Assembly (NCBI RefSeq): GCF_000715075.1
Contig: NC_134087.1
Span: forward strand, 105,563,161-105,627,160
Direction: 5' to 3'
DNA: 64,000 bases
Source: Nicotiana tabacum
Lineage: Eukaryota; Streptophyta; Magnoliopsida; Solanales; Solanaceae
This document shows positions 48,983 through 60,818 of the stretch, piece after piece. The notes beneath the pieces were generated by a model. That model saw only the letters and a list, made by a program, of their open reading frames with translations. It was not told where the DNA came from and did no database searches. How positions within the stretch are numbered: position 1 is the stretch's first letter; every line of letters starts with the position of its first letter. The position numbers and the translations under genes are program-made.

Positions 48983-49740
48983 TCCTCAATTATAGGATGC
49001 TGCTTCATACAATCCTCTTTTATACAGCAATAACATTGAATTTTATGATCCTCAGAATAACGTCTATAGGATCTTGCAGCACTTTATCTCTTAGAATAAC
49101 TTTTTAATTGTACCATCCTACCATTTTGTATGATGTATCGAAAAGCCTACTGGTTTTGATAGTCCAATTTCTTATCTACAGATGGAGAATTATTTCATTG
49201 GCATTGGAATACTTGAAAAAAAAAAATAGAATGCTTAATGTGTTGGGCCCGAGTATGTTGTCAACTTTATTTCCAATTTTTCCTTTTATAAAATTAAAAC
49301 ATTGTTTTTTACCCTCCGTCGTTTTTAGTATTCTCCAATTATCCATCCATTTTTCCTCTTTCGCTTCTTCTACCCTTTCTCTACCTCTCTTTCTCCTTGA
49401 AATCCTCTATTCTTTCTCTCTATCTTTGGGTTGTTTTTCTCCTATGTATTTGTTAGGGACTTTTGTCAGATGAATGATTTGAAAACACAAGTGGTGGAGA
49501 GGAAAAAAAATTGAGAATTCTGAAAAAAACATACTTGTACTATACAAGAGCAACAACAATATGGGATAGAAGGGCGTGCCATGAATAAATTACTGGAAAG
49601 CAGAAAGAGTAGAATTCATTCGAGAGAGCTCTTGATGATCTTCAAAATGGTTCGGATGAAATTCCCATGAAAATAAAGAATTAAAATAGAATCTGATTCA
49701 AGGTGAACTCAGATTAACGACGATCATAACTGACGATTGA
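48983..49740. other. 3' flank of the gene candidate
   Basis: AT-rich DNA with no second gene seen. It may include the 3' UTR of the 99-residue gene. The 121-codon frame at 49108-49473 lies in CT-rich DNA and has no recognisable domain. Confidence 0.4.
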
Positions 49741-49745
49741 TTTAC
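49741..49745. other. Target-site duplication of element C (left)
   Basis: TTTAC immediately precedes the LTR start at 49746 and is repeated at 60200-60204. Confidence 0.93.
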
Positions 49746-52329
49746 TGTAATGACCCGACTAGTCGTTTTGCTTTTTAGAACCACGTTCCCTTAAATAAAA
49801 CTTCTTGCGCTTGCTTTAACTAATTTATAATTTGCGAGGATGGTTGGTTCGGGATTTGGAAGAGTTTGGAGTGAAATATGTTCATTTGATTCCTTAGGAT
49901 TTTCTTAAAAGGCTAAGTTTGACTTTGATCAACATTTTAAACAAACGAATCCGGATTCATGATTTGACAGTCCCGGAGGGTCCGTCGGAAAATATGGGAC
50001 CTGGGCGTATGCCTGGAATCGAATTCCGAGGTCTGTAGCCCGAGTAATGAATTTTTATTAGAAAGTGGTAATCTGAAGTTTTAAAGATTTAAAGAAACTA
50101 ATTAATGATTGACCTCATGGGTATCGGGCTCGCATGTTGGTTCCGGAGCCCGTTACAGGTCCGATATAACATTTAAGACTTGCCCGCAAAATTTGGTGTC
50201 AATCCGAGTAGTTTAAGGGCGTTTCGGCTCGTTAGAGAAAAATGAACAACTTGAAGTTCATAAGTATAATTCAATTGGTTTTAAGAGGTGATTCTTAGAT
50301 TTAGCATTGTTTCGGGCGTTTCAAAGGTTCGAGTAGGTCCGTTTCATGATTTCAGACTTGTCGGTATGTTCAGGCGGGGCCTGGGAGCCCCGAGCGTCAA
50401 TCGGACGAGGCTCGAGTAAAGTTGGAATTTTTGAGAAGTGCTGAAGCATCTGCTTCTGTCATAATCGCACCTGCGGTTGGTTGACCGCAGGTGCGGGACC
50501 GCAGAAGTGGTCTTCCTATCGCAGATGCGGCCAAGGCAGGCTAGGCCAGGAACCGCAGAAGTGGCTCCCAAGCCGCAGAAGCGGCTCCAAGACCGCAGAA
50601 GCGGTCCCAGCCCGCTTGGCCCATTGGATGCGGTCTCTTCCTCGCAGAAGCGGGACCGCAGATGCAGTCCCCTGAACGCACATGTGGAAATTGCTGAAGC
50701 AGTGAGCTTCATTTAATACGGGTTCTAAGTCATTTTTACCACTTTTCACTCCTCCATTGGCGATTTTGGGAGCTTTTGAGAGAAAACTTCCACCTAGCAT
50801 CTTGAGGTAAGTTTATCCCACATATTCTTAGTTTAATAATTGTGTCTTAGGTAGATTAAACACTAGGGGTTAGAGCAAAACCTAGGTTTTTAACAAAAGT
50901 TAGATTTAACCACGAAATTTGTTATGAAATGAATTAGAAATCATATATTATTGATCCTTAGGTTATAGAGAACAACTTCCTTCGAAAAATTTCGGAATCC
51001 GGGCACGTGGGCCCGGGGTCGGATTTTAGGAAACTTGGGTTGAGAATGGGGAATTGCTTAAATAGCTAGAGTATGATCTTGTGAACTTATATTGACTGGT
51101 TCCTACCTTATTTAACTAGTTTTGGATCGTTCGGCTTCAAATTGAGGGTTTGGGCTCGTTCTCAGTATTGGAAGTGCACTTTGGAGCGAGGTGAGTCTCC
51201 TTTCTAACCTTGTAAGAGGGAATTGTCCCCATAAGTGTAATAATTGAGTAATTTGCTACTAAATGGGGGGCTACGTATGCACCAGGTAATGAGAGTCCGT
51301 GCGTAGCTACTATTATGTTAATTGTCTGGGTAGTCTAGCACTCGTATCATGCTATATTCGTGGATGTCTCTATATTTTCTTGCTAATATGATCACTTAGG
51401 ATATGCTAAAGTCTTGGAAAGGAATATAAGTGAATGTATACACTTGTTGGACACTTCTATGAATTTACTTGGAAATAAATGCGCATTGTGTTTTCTTGAT
51501 ATTAATTGATATTTGTGGATCGGGCCGATCGCCTCGGTAGAGATAGATACATCTATGGTTCGCGCCATTCGACCCTCTGGCAGTGCACAATTTATTTTCT
51601 GTCGGATCGGGCCGTCAACCTCGGCACAATGTGCGCATGATATCTACGTGAAATCTCATCCATGGCTTGCTCTACTATGAAATGTAAATGGCTAACTGTA
51701 AAATTGTTAAGAACATGACTTATTACCTCTTGCTACAAACTGTTGATTATTTGTGACTCTCATGCTTAGCATAACACTTTATTATATTATTTGACCTTAT
51801 TAAGTATCAAGTCGACCTCTCGTCTCTACTTCTTCGAGATTAGACGGGATACTTACAGGGTACATGTTGTTTATGTACTCATACTACACTTCTGTACTTA
51901 ATTGTACAGGACCTAAGGCAGGTACATCTGGCTATCAGTCTGGTGCGCACCCCTAATTCATAGTCCGAGACTTCCACGGTGAGTTGCCCCTTCCTGTGCC
52001 GTTCAGCAGCTTGATGGAGTTTTTATTTATTTATTTTTGGCTGTCTATTCTATTTCGGATAGTAGGATGGATTTATTCTTTTATATATTCTACTAGTTGC
52101 CCATAACTTGTGACACTAGGTCTTGGCACACACATTAGTAGACGTTTTTTTTGGGTTGTATAATTTTTATCGGATGTTGCATATTATCACCTGTTTTTAA
52201 TTGCAAATTAAGAAAATGTTTTAACTGTTTTGGGTAAGAAAAATAAAAATTTACTAATACTTCTCCGTTGGCTTGCCTAACAACAGTGTTGGGCGTCATC
52301 ATGATCTGTTATGGAAATGGGTCGTGACA
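49746..52329 (+). repeat. 5' LTR of element C
   Basis: 2584 bases, TGTAATGACCC to GGGTCGTGACA. It contains the CCGCAGAAGCGG array and hairpin (about 50465-50680), a GCACGTGGGCCCGGGG block (51003-51018), a GATCGGGCCGATCGCCTCGG hairpin block (about 51518) and a TGACACTAGGTCTTGG tail block (52111-52126). Confidence 0.94.
50465..50680. repeat. Palindromic-word array, word CCGCAGAAGCGG (C 5' LTR)
   Basis: Multiple words of type CCGC-AGAA-GCGG and partial copies such as CCGCAGAAGTGG. They are preceded by the inverted repeat CGCACCTGCGG / CCGCAGGTGCG. The 3' LTR copy (58332-58560) preserves more perfect words. Confidence 0.87.
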
Positions 52330-52332
52330 ATA

Positions 52333-52350
52333 TGGTATCAGAGTATTAGG
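52333..52350 (+). other. Primer-binding site of element C
   Basis: TGGTATCAGAGTATTAGG starts three bases after the LTR, complementary to the tRNA-Met 3' end with a mismatch after GAG. Confidence 0.87.
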
Positions 52351-52524
52351 TTCACGTAGGTCTCACAAGTCATGGGAAAATCTAATATAGTCTTGCGGAT
52401 CGGTACGGAGACGTCTGTATTTATCTTCGAGAGGCTATAGGGTGTTAGGAAAAAATTACTCTTTGTTCATTTCTTATCGTGCAGTGGTTGTTATGCTAAA
52501 TTTTCCTCTTCTATTCTCTCACAG

Positions 52525-55500
52525 ATGGTGAGGACACGCACGGCTGATGCTCCAGACCCTGGCGGGGCTGCTCCCCCCGTTGCTAGAGGCCGAGGCAGAG
52601 GCCGGGGGAGGGCACCCGCCCGAGGTAGGGGACGAGGGCGTCCCAGAGTTATCCCAGTAGTACCACCAGCAGATCCCGCGGGAGATCCTATCATCGAGGA
52701 GCAGGGCGAGGTGCCCGCAGCTGAGCCTACCCTGGAAGACTTTATGATAGCACCAGGATTCTAAGAGGTCATGGGCCGTATACTGCAGTTCATGAATTCT
52801 ATGACTCAAACTGGTTTATTTCCAGCAGATCTAGCTACATCACATGCAGGAGGGGGAGCACAAACCCCTACTGCTTAGGCTCCTGGACATGCAGCTGCAG
52901 TGTATCAGACTCCGGGTGCACTACCTGCAAATGGGGCCCAGCCAGTGGCTGTAGTGGCGCCCCAGCCCAGACTAGCTGCGGATGGCGACCCGCAGAAGTT
53001 ATTGGATAGATGGACCAGACTTCTCCCTCTTGTCTTCGGGGGTGAGCGTCATGAGGATGCCCAGGACTTCATAGACAGGTGCAGGGACAGACTGCACAAT
53101 ATGAGGATATTGGAGTCGCATGGGGTTGACTTCACTACTTTTTAGCTAGAGAGCAGGGCCCGTAGATGGTGGCAGTCTTATGTTCTTGGCAGGACAGCAG
53201 GTTCCCCTCCCCTCACTTGGGGTCAGTTCACACAGTTATTCTTGGATAGGTACATTCCACCCTCTGAGAGGGAAGAGTTGCGGTATCAGTTTGAGCATCT
53301 GGAGTAGGGTTAGATGTCCGTGACCGATTATGAGGCGAGGTTTTCTGAGTTGTCTTGTCATGAACTCATGATACTTTGCACTGATGCAGAGAGAGTGTGG
53401 AGATTTGTTGCGGGATTGCACCCCTGTATTCGAGCTAGCATGGCCCGAGAGGTGGAGATGGGTATCGAGTATTAGCTAGTGGTAGAGATTGCTCGCAGGA
53501 TTGAGGGATATCGCCAAAAGGGTAGAGAGCAGATTCAGCGGGACAAGAGGGCCCATTTTTCGGGAGAGTTTAGAGGCGCCCCAGCTAGGGGTAGAGGTCA
53601 CTTCGGGAGAGGTCAGCCCAACAGACCCCCGTATTCGGCACCACCACTACCTCCCCGAGGTGCTCCAGTGAGACCATATTTCAGTGCGATGTCAGAGAGT
53701 TCTTACCACCCACCAGCTAATCAGGTTTCCTCCAACGGTTATTCAGGTCCACAAGGTTCTTCTGATTCTTATTTCAGTGCTATGTTGGAGAGTTCATACC
53801 GTCCGCCGACTATCCAGGCTTCTTCCAGTGGGTCTACAGGCCATCAGGGTCAGTCATCAGGGCAGCAGGTCGTCGTACCATGGGGTTGTTTTGAGTGCGG
53901 AGACCATGGTCATAAGAGGAGATACTGCCCCAGGCTTTGGGGCAAGGCAGTACAGCAGGGTCAGCAGCCTATGATTTCAGCATCGGCTGCCCCACCACCT
54001 AGAGGTGGAGGGTAGACTGGTAGGGGTCGTCCTATAGGTGGAGGCCAGGCAGGGAGAGGTCAGCCAGCTACTACTCAGTCAGGTGGAGGCCAGCCTACCA
54101 GCGCTCCGGCCAGATTCTATGCCCTTCCGGCTAGGCCAGATGCATTAGCCTCAGATGCCGTCATCACAGGTATTATTTTCGTCGGCAGTAGAGATGCTTC
54201 GGTATTATTTGATTCGGGGTCTACTTATTCATATATATCATCTCTGTTTGCTCGTTTCCTGGTTATTTCTCCTGAGTCTTTGGGCACTCCTGTTCATGTG
54301 TCCACTCCTGTGGGCGATTCTGTGGTTGTAGATCGGATCTACCGGTCCTGTGTGGTCACCTTCTGTGGTTTTGAGACTAGAGCGGATCTCATGTTGCTTA
54401 ACATGATTGACTTTGAGGTCATCCTGGGCATGGATTGGTTATCTCTATATCACGCCGTCCCAGATTGCCATGCCAAGACTGTTACTTTAGTGATGCCATG
54501 GTCGCCAGGGTTGGAGTGGAAGGGTTCCATGGTTGATACGTCTAGCTGGGTTATCTCTTTCCTGAAGGCTCGGCAAATGGTCGAGAAGGGGTGTTTGGCT
54601 TATTTGACTTATGTTTGGGACACCACTGCAGAGTCTCCGACGATTGATTTAGTTCCGGTAGTTCAAGAGTTCGCCGATGTGTTTCCTTCTGATCTTCCTA
54701 GCATGACATCGGATCGTGATATTGAGTTCTGTATTGATTTGGCTCCAGGCACCCAGCCTGTATCAACCCCACTGTACCGTATGGCTCCGAAGGAGTTGAA
54801 GGAGCAGCTTGAGGAGTTTTTAGCGAAGGTGTTTGTTATACCTAGTGTATCGCCTTAGGATGCACTAGTGTTATTTGTGAAGGAGAAGGATGGGACTATG
54901 TGAATGTGCATTGATTACCACCAGTTGAACAAAGTCACCATCAAGAACAAGTATCCGTTGCCTCGTATCGATGACTTGTTTGACCAGTTGCAGGGTGCTA
55001 GGGTGTTCTCCAAGATTGACTTGAGGTCAGGGTATCATCAGCTAAAGATTCAGGGCTCGGATGTTCTGAAGACTGCATTCTGGGCTAGATATAGCCATTA
55101 TGAGTTCCTAGTGATATCCTTTGGCTTGACTAATGTCCCAGCAGCATTCATGGACTTGATGAACAAGGTATTCAGGCCTTACATTGATTCATTTGTCGTC
55201 GCCTTCATTGACGACATCTTGATATACTCTCGTAGCCTGGGGGAGCACGAGCAGCATTTAAGGGTAGTGCTTCAGACCTTGCTAGAGCAGAAGCTATATG
55301 CTAAGTTCTCCAAGTGTGAGTTTTGGCTGGAGTCAGTGGCATTCTTGGGGCATGTTGTGTCAGGAGAGGGTATTAAGGTGGACCCCAAGAAGATTGAGAT
55401 AGTTCAGAGTTGGCCACGTCCTACTTCGGTGACTGAGATTAGGAGTTTCCTGGGGTTAGCAGGGTATTACAGACGATTCGTGCAGGGTTTTTCATCTATT

Positions 55501-57612
55501 GCATCACCTCTGACGAGATTGACCCAGAAGGGTGTTCCTTTCCATTGGTCCGATGATTGTGAGGCGAGCTTTCAGAAGCTCAAGACAGCCTTGACTACAA
55601 CACTAGTTCTTGTGTTTCCTTCCGGTTCAGGGATGTATACGGTATATTACGATGCTTCGCGCGTTGGATTAGGGTGTGTATTGATGCAGGAGGGGCGAGT
55701 TATTGCATATGCTTCGCGCCAGCTGAAGGTTCATGAGAAGAATTATCCTGTGCATGATCTAGAGTTGGCCGTGATCATTCATGCTCTTAAGATATGGAGG
55801 TATTATCTGTATGGGGTGTCATGTGAGGTTTATACGAATCATCGCAGCTTACAACATTTGTTCAAATAGAGGGATCTTAATTTGAGGCAGCGCAGGTGGC
55901 TTGAGTTACTGAAGGATTATTACATCGCCATTCTTTATCATCTGGGCAAGGTAAATGTGGTCGCGGATGCCTTAAGCAGAAAGGCAGAAAGTATGGGTAG
56001 TTTGGCATTCATTCTAGGAGAGGAGAGACCACTAGGTTTGGACATTCAATCCTTGGCTAACAGACTTGTGAGGTTGGATATTTTGGAGCCCAGCCGAGTT
56101 CTTGCGTGTATTGTTGCTCAGTCTTCATTATTGGGGCAGATCAAGGCCCGACAGTTCGATGATCCACATTTGGCAGTTCTCAGAGAGACGGTGATTTAGG
56201 GAGGTGCCAAGGAGGTTTCTATTGGCGAGGATGGTGTTTTGCGACTTCGAGGTCATCTATGTGTTCCTAATGTTGATGTTCTGAGGGAGAGGATTCTAGA
56301 GGAGGCACACAGTTCACGGTATTCCATTCATTCGGGATCTACGAAGATGTATCGTGACTTGAGACAACATTATTGGTGGCGGATGATGAAGAAAGACATA
56401 GTGGAGTATGTGTCTAGGTGTTTGAATTGCCAGCAGATCAAGTATGAACACCAGAGGCCGGGTGGCCTACTTCAGCAGATGCTTATACCAGAGTGGAAGT
56501 GGGAGCGTATTACCATGGATTTCGTAGTTGGGTTGTCACGGACTTTGCGTAAGTTCGATTCAGTGTGAGTCATTGTTGACAAATTGACCAAGTCGGCCCA
56601 CTTTATTCTAGTAGCGACTACTTATACAGCAGAGAGGTATGCTCATATCTACATTCGGGAGATAGTCCGATTGCACGTTGTGCCTGTTTCCATCATATCA
56701 GACAGAGGCCCTCAGTTCACTTCCCATTTCTGGAGAGCCGTTCAGAGTGAGTTGGGGACCCGTATAGAGCTTAGCACAACATTCCATTCTCAGACCGACG
56801 GGCAATCCGAGCGGACAGTTCAAATTTTGGAGGACATGCTCAGAGCATATGTGATTGACTTTGGAGGACAGTGGGATCAGTTCTTGCCCTTGGCGGAGTT
56901 TGCGTACAACAACAACAACTATCAGTCCAGCATAGAGATGGCTCCATATGAGGCTTTATATGGTCGACGTTTTCGTTCTCCTATCGGGTGGTTTGAGCCT
57001 GGTGAGGCTAAGTTATACGGTACAAATTTGGTACAGTATACCTTGGACAAGGTAAAGTTGATCCAGAAGAGGCTTCGCATAGCTCAGTCCAGGCAGAAGA
57101 GTTACACGGATCAGAAAGTGCGTGATGTATCATTTATGGTTGGTGAGAAGGTCCTCTTGAAAGTATCACCAATTAAGGGTGTTATGAGATTCGGGAAGAA
57201 GGGCAAGCTGAGCCCAAGGTTTATTGGCCCATTAGAGGTGTTGAGGCGAGTTGGGAAGGTTGCTTATGAGCTTGCTTTGCCCCCCATCTTATCGGGAGTT
57301 CATCCAGTTTTTCATGTATCGATGCTTCAGAAGTATCATGCTGACCTGTCCCATGTGTTAGACTTCGGTACTATTCAGCTGGATGAGAGTTTGGGTTATG
57401 AGGAGGAGCCAGTTGCCATTATTGATAGACAAGATCGCCAGTTGAGGTCCAAGAGAATTTCTACGGTGAGGGTCCAGTGGATGGGCCAACCAGTCGAGGA
57501 GGCGACAGGGAGTCCGAGGAGGACATGCGGAGCAGATATCCACATTTATTCAGCAACTCAAGTACTTTTCTATGTCCGTTTGAGGATGAACGTTTGTTTA
57601 AGAGGTGGAGAA
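52525..57612 (+). pseudogene. Element C gag-pol, one frame with twelve nonsense codons
   Basis: From ATG 52525 (MVRTRTADAPD) one frame reads gag, with an RG-rich start, a Retrotrans_gag core (about 53000-53300) and a zinc knuckle CFECGDHGHKRRYC (53887-53928). Protease has an intact DSG (54211-54219). Then come RT (FIDD 55204-55215), RNase H (YYDAS, about 55645), the integrase HHCC domain (about 56300-56450), the integrase core with D, D and E, and a chromodomain (about 57400-57530). Stops lie at 52762, 52876, 53143, 53305, 53311, 53473, 54013, 54856, 54901, 55867, 56197 and 56566. All fit single C-to-T or G-to-A changes. A one-base loss near 57506 shifts the last ~30 codons. No stop separates gag from pol except these decay codons, so the ancestor probably encoded one fused polyprotein. 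Confidence 0.9.
57598..57612 (+). other. Polypurine tract of element C
   Basis: TTAAGAGGTGGAGAA lies directly before the 3' LTR start TGTAACGACCC at 57613. Confidence 0.87.
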
Positions 57613-60199
57613 TGTAACGACCCGACTAGTCGTTTTGCCTTTTAGAACCCCCTTCCCTTAAATAAAACTTCCCGCACTTGCTTTAACTAATTTACGACTT
57701 GTGGGGATGGTTGGTTCGGGATTTGGAAGAGTTTGGAGTGAAATATGTCCATTTGATTCCTTAAGATTTTCTTAAAAGACTAAATTTGACTTTGATCAAC
57801 ATTTTGAGTAATCGGACCCGGATTCATGATTTGACGGTCCCGGAGGATCCGTAAGAAAATATGCGACCTAGGCGTATGCCCGAAATTGAATTCCGAGGTC
57901 CCTAGCCCGAGTAATGAATTTTTATTAGAAATTGTTAATCTGAAGTTTTAAAAATTTAAAGAAACTAATTAATGATTGATCCCATGGGTATCGGGCTCAC
58001 ATGTTGGTTCCGGAGCTCGGTACAGGTCCGATATAACATTTAAGACTTGCCGGCAAAATTTGGTGTCAATCCGAGTAGTTTAAAGGTGTATCGGCTCGTT
58101 AGAGGAAAATTAAGAACTTGAAGTTCATAAGTTTGATTCAATTGGTTTTAAGGGGTGATTCTTAGATTTAGCGTTGTTTTGGGCGTTCCGAAGGTTCGAG
58201 TAGGTCCGTTTCATGATTTCAGACTTTTCAGTATGTTCAGGCGGGGCCCGGGAGCCCCGAGCGTCAATCGGACGAAGCTCAAGTGAAGTTGGAATTTTTA
58301 AGAAGTGCTGGAGCATCTGCTTCTATCATAACCGCACCTGCGGTTGGTTGACCGCAGGTGCGGGACCGCAGAAGCGGTACTCCTATCACAGATGCGGCCA
58401 AGACAGGTCAGACCATGAACCGCAGAAGCGGCTCCCAAGCCGCAGAAACGGCTCCAAGACCGCAGAAGCGGTCCCAGCCCGCTTGGCCCATTTTCGCAGA
58501 TGCGGTCTCTTCCTCGCAGAAGCGGGACCGTAGATACGGTCCCTTGACCGCAGATGCGGAAATCGCTGAAGCAGTGAGCTTCATGTAATACGAGTTCTAA
58601 GTCATTTTTACCACTTTTCACTCCTCCATTGGCGATTTTGGGAGCTTTTGAGAGAAGACTTCCACCTAACATCTTAGTTTAATACTTGTGTCTTAGGTAG
58701 ATTAAACACTAGAATTTAGGTAAAATCAAGGGGTTAGAGCAAAACCTAGGGTTTTAATAAAAGTTAGATTTAACCACGAAATTTGTTATGAAATGAATTA
58801 CAAATTATATTATTGACCCTTAGGTTATAGAGAACAACTTCCTTCAAAAAATTTCGGAAGTCGGCACGTGGGCCCGGGGTCGGATTTTAGGAAACTTGTG
58901 TTTAAGGTTGGAAATTGCTTAAATAGCTAGAATACGATCTTGTGAGCTTATATTGACTAGTTCCTATCTCATTTAACTAGTTTTGGATCGTTCAGCTTCA
59001 AATTGAGGGTTTGGGCTCGTTCTCAGTATTGGAAGTGCACTTTGGAGCAAGGTGAGTCTCCTTTCTAATCTTGCAAGAGAGAATTGTCCTCATAGGTGTA
59101 ATAATTGAGTAATTTGCTACTAAATGTGGGGGCCACGTACGCACCAGGTGACAAGAGTCCGTGCGTAGCTACTATTATGTTAATTGTCCAGGTAGTCTAG
59201 GACCCGTATCATGCTATTTTCGTGAATGTCTCTATATTTTCTTGCTAATGTGATCACTTAGGATATGCTAGAGACTTGGAAAGGAATATAAGCGAATGTA
59301 TACACTTGTTGGACACTTGTATGAATTTACTTGGAAATAAATGCGCATTCATGTGTTTTCTTGATATTAATTGATATTTGTGAATCGGGTCGATCGCCTC
59401 GGTAGAGATAGATGCATCAATGGTTTGCGCCATTCGACCCTCTGGCAGTGCACAGTTTATTTTCTGTTGGATCGGTTCATCGACCTCGGCATAATGTGCG
59501 CATGATATCTACGTGAAATCTCATCCATGGCTTGTTCTGCTAAATATTTGAAATGTAAATGGCTAACTGTAAAATTGTTAAGAACATGATTTATTACCTC
59601 TTGCTACAAACTGTTGATTATTTGTGACTCCCATGCTTAGCATAACACTTTATTATATTATTTGACCTTAGTAAGTATCAAGTCGACCTCTCGTCTCTAC
59701 TTCTTCGAGATTAGACGGGATACTTACGGGGTACATATTATTTATGTACTCATATTACACTTCTGTACTTAATTGTACAGGATCTGAGGTAGGTATATTT
59801 GGCTATCAGTCTGGTGCGCGCCCCTGATTCATAGTCCGAGACTTCCACGGTGAGCTGCCCCTTCCTATGTCGTTCAGCAGTTTGATGTAGTCTCTCTTTA
59901 TTTATTTTTGGTTGTCTATTCTATTTCGGACAGTATGATGGATTTATTCTTTTGTATATTCTACTAGTTGCTCATAACTTGTAACACCAGGTCTTGGCAC
60001 ACACATTTTAGACGTTTCTTTTGGGTTGTATAATTTTTATCGAATGTTGCATATTATCACCTATTTTTAATTGCAAATTAAGAAAATGTTATAACTGTTT
60101 TGGGTAAGAAAAATAAGAATTTACTAATACTTCCACGTTGGCTTGCCTGATAACGGTGTTGGGCGCCATCACGATCTGTTATGGAAATGGGTCGTGACA
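57613..60199 (+). repeat. 3' LTR of element C
   Basis: 2587 bases, TGTAACGACCC to GGGTCGTGACA, collinear with the 5' LTR. It keeps the word array (58332-58560) and the downstream hairpin block (about 59390-59480), and ends 615 bases before the transporter ATG in the same orientation. Confidence 0.94.
58332..58560. repeat. Hairpin plus CCGCAGAAGCGG array (C 3' LTR)
   Basis: A perfect 13-bp stem, CCGCACCTGCGGT (58332-58344) and ACCGCAGGTGCGG (58351-58363), has the 6-base loop TGGTTG. It is followed by words CCGCAGAAGCGG near 58366, 58421 and 58460, with variants to 58560. Confidence 0.9.
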
Positions 60200-60204
60200 T
60201 TTAC
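60200..60204. other. Target-site duplication of element C (right)
   Basis: TTTAC immediately after the CA end of the 3' LTR, matching 49741-49745. Confidence 0.93.
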
Positions 60205-60818
60205 ATAACAATGACAGTCGATGATGACGGCATCAACAGAAGTTCCTCCTCATACCTTTGAGGATATGCACCAAGAAAAATGATACAGTCAGACCTCTCT
60301 ATAACAACATCCCTATATAATAACTATTCACTATAAAAACCAAAAAAAATCGAAACCAATTTTAGTATTATGTTATAATATATGTTCTCTATAACAGCAC
60401 TTCACTATAGCAGCCAAAAAACATCGGAACAAACGAGGCTGTTATAGAGAGGTTTGACTGTATAACAATTTTGGTTAATTGTAGAACTATAGAAAATAAT
60501 TTTGATTAGAGTACTATTAGGAATGAGCTTGCCCTTTTAATGTTTTTTTAGTTGTAAATTGTAATTATATATTAAAAAAATACCAGTTGCTATGGTTATC
60601 CTTAAAATTATCTGAAAATTTTATATATATATACACTAACAATGAACAAATAACCCCCAAAAAAAATCTGATCCTATTTTTCCAATATTAAAAGACAAAA
60701 CATGTGCAACTATATATACATCGTACTTCATTAGAATTTTCATTGTAAACTTCTCTTACTTTTCTCTTTTTTTCTCTTTCTTCTTTCCTCTTTTATTATA
60801 TTATTCTAGTCTTCCAAA
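60205..60818 (+). promoter_or_regulatory. Promoter and 5' UTR region of the transporter gene
   Basis: Between element C and the ATG lie a 175-bp MITE (60286-60460), AT-rich DNA, a TATA-like CTATATATACA (60710-60720) about 100 bases before the ATG, and a CT-rich leader (about 60752-60800). The TATA position is plausible for transcription starting near 60740-60750. The native promoter, if compact, is only about 250-350 bases from the MITE. Confidence 0.55.
60286..60460. mobile_element. Emigrant-like (pogo/mariner) MITE
   Basis: Inverted repeats start CAGTCAGACCTCTCTATAAC at 60286 and, reversed from 60460, CAGTCAAACCTCTCTATAAC (one difference in 20). TA duplications flank it (60284-60285, 60461-60462). 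At 175 bp there is no room for a transposase. The TIR resembles the Arabidopsis Emigrant family. Confidence 0.85.

Larger units (their letters stand above)
49746..60199 (+). mobile_element. Element C: structurally complete Tekay-type chromovirus
   Basis: A 10.45-kb element with a 5' LTR (49746-52329), primer-binding site (52333), a gag-pol frame from 52525, a polypurine tract and a 3' LTR (57613-60199). It is flanked by perfect TTTAC duplications. Domain order PR-RT-RH-IN-chromodomain assigns it to Tekay/Del. The LTRs differ at roughly one position in ten over their first ~250 bases by eye, so the insertion is old. Coding is lost only through nonsense codons until a one-base loss near the 3' end. 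Confidence 0.95.

Noticed and set aside
49108..49473. 121-codon open frame with hydrophobic residues
   Set aside because: CT-rich intergenic DNA translated into Leu/Phe/Ser; no start context, domain or splice support.
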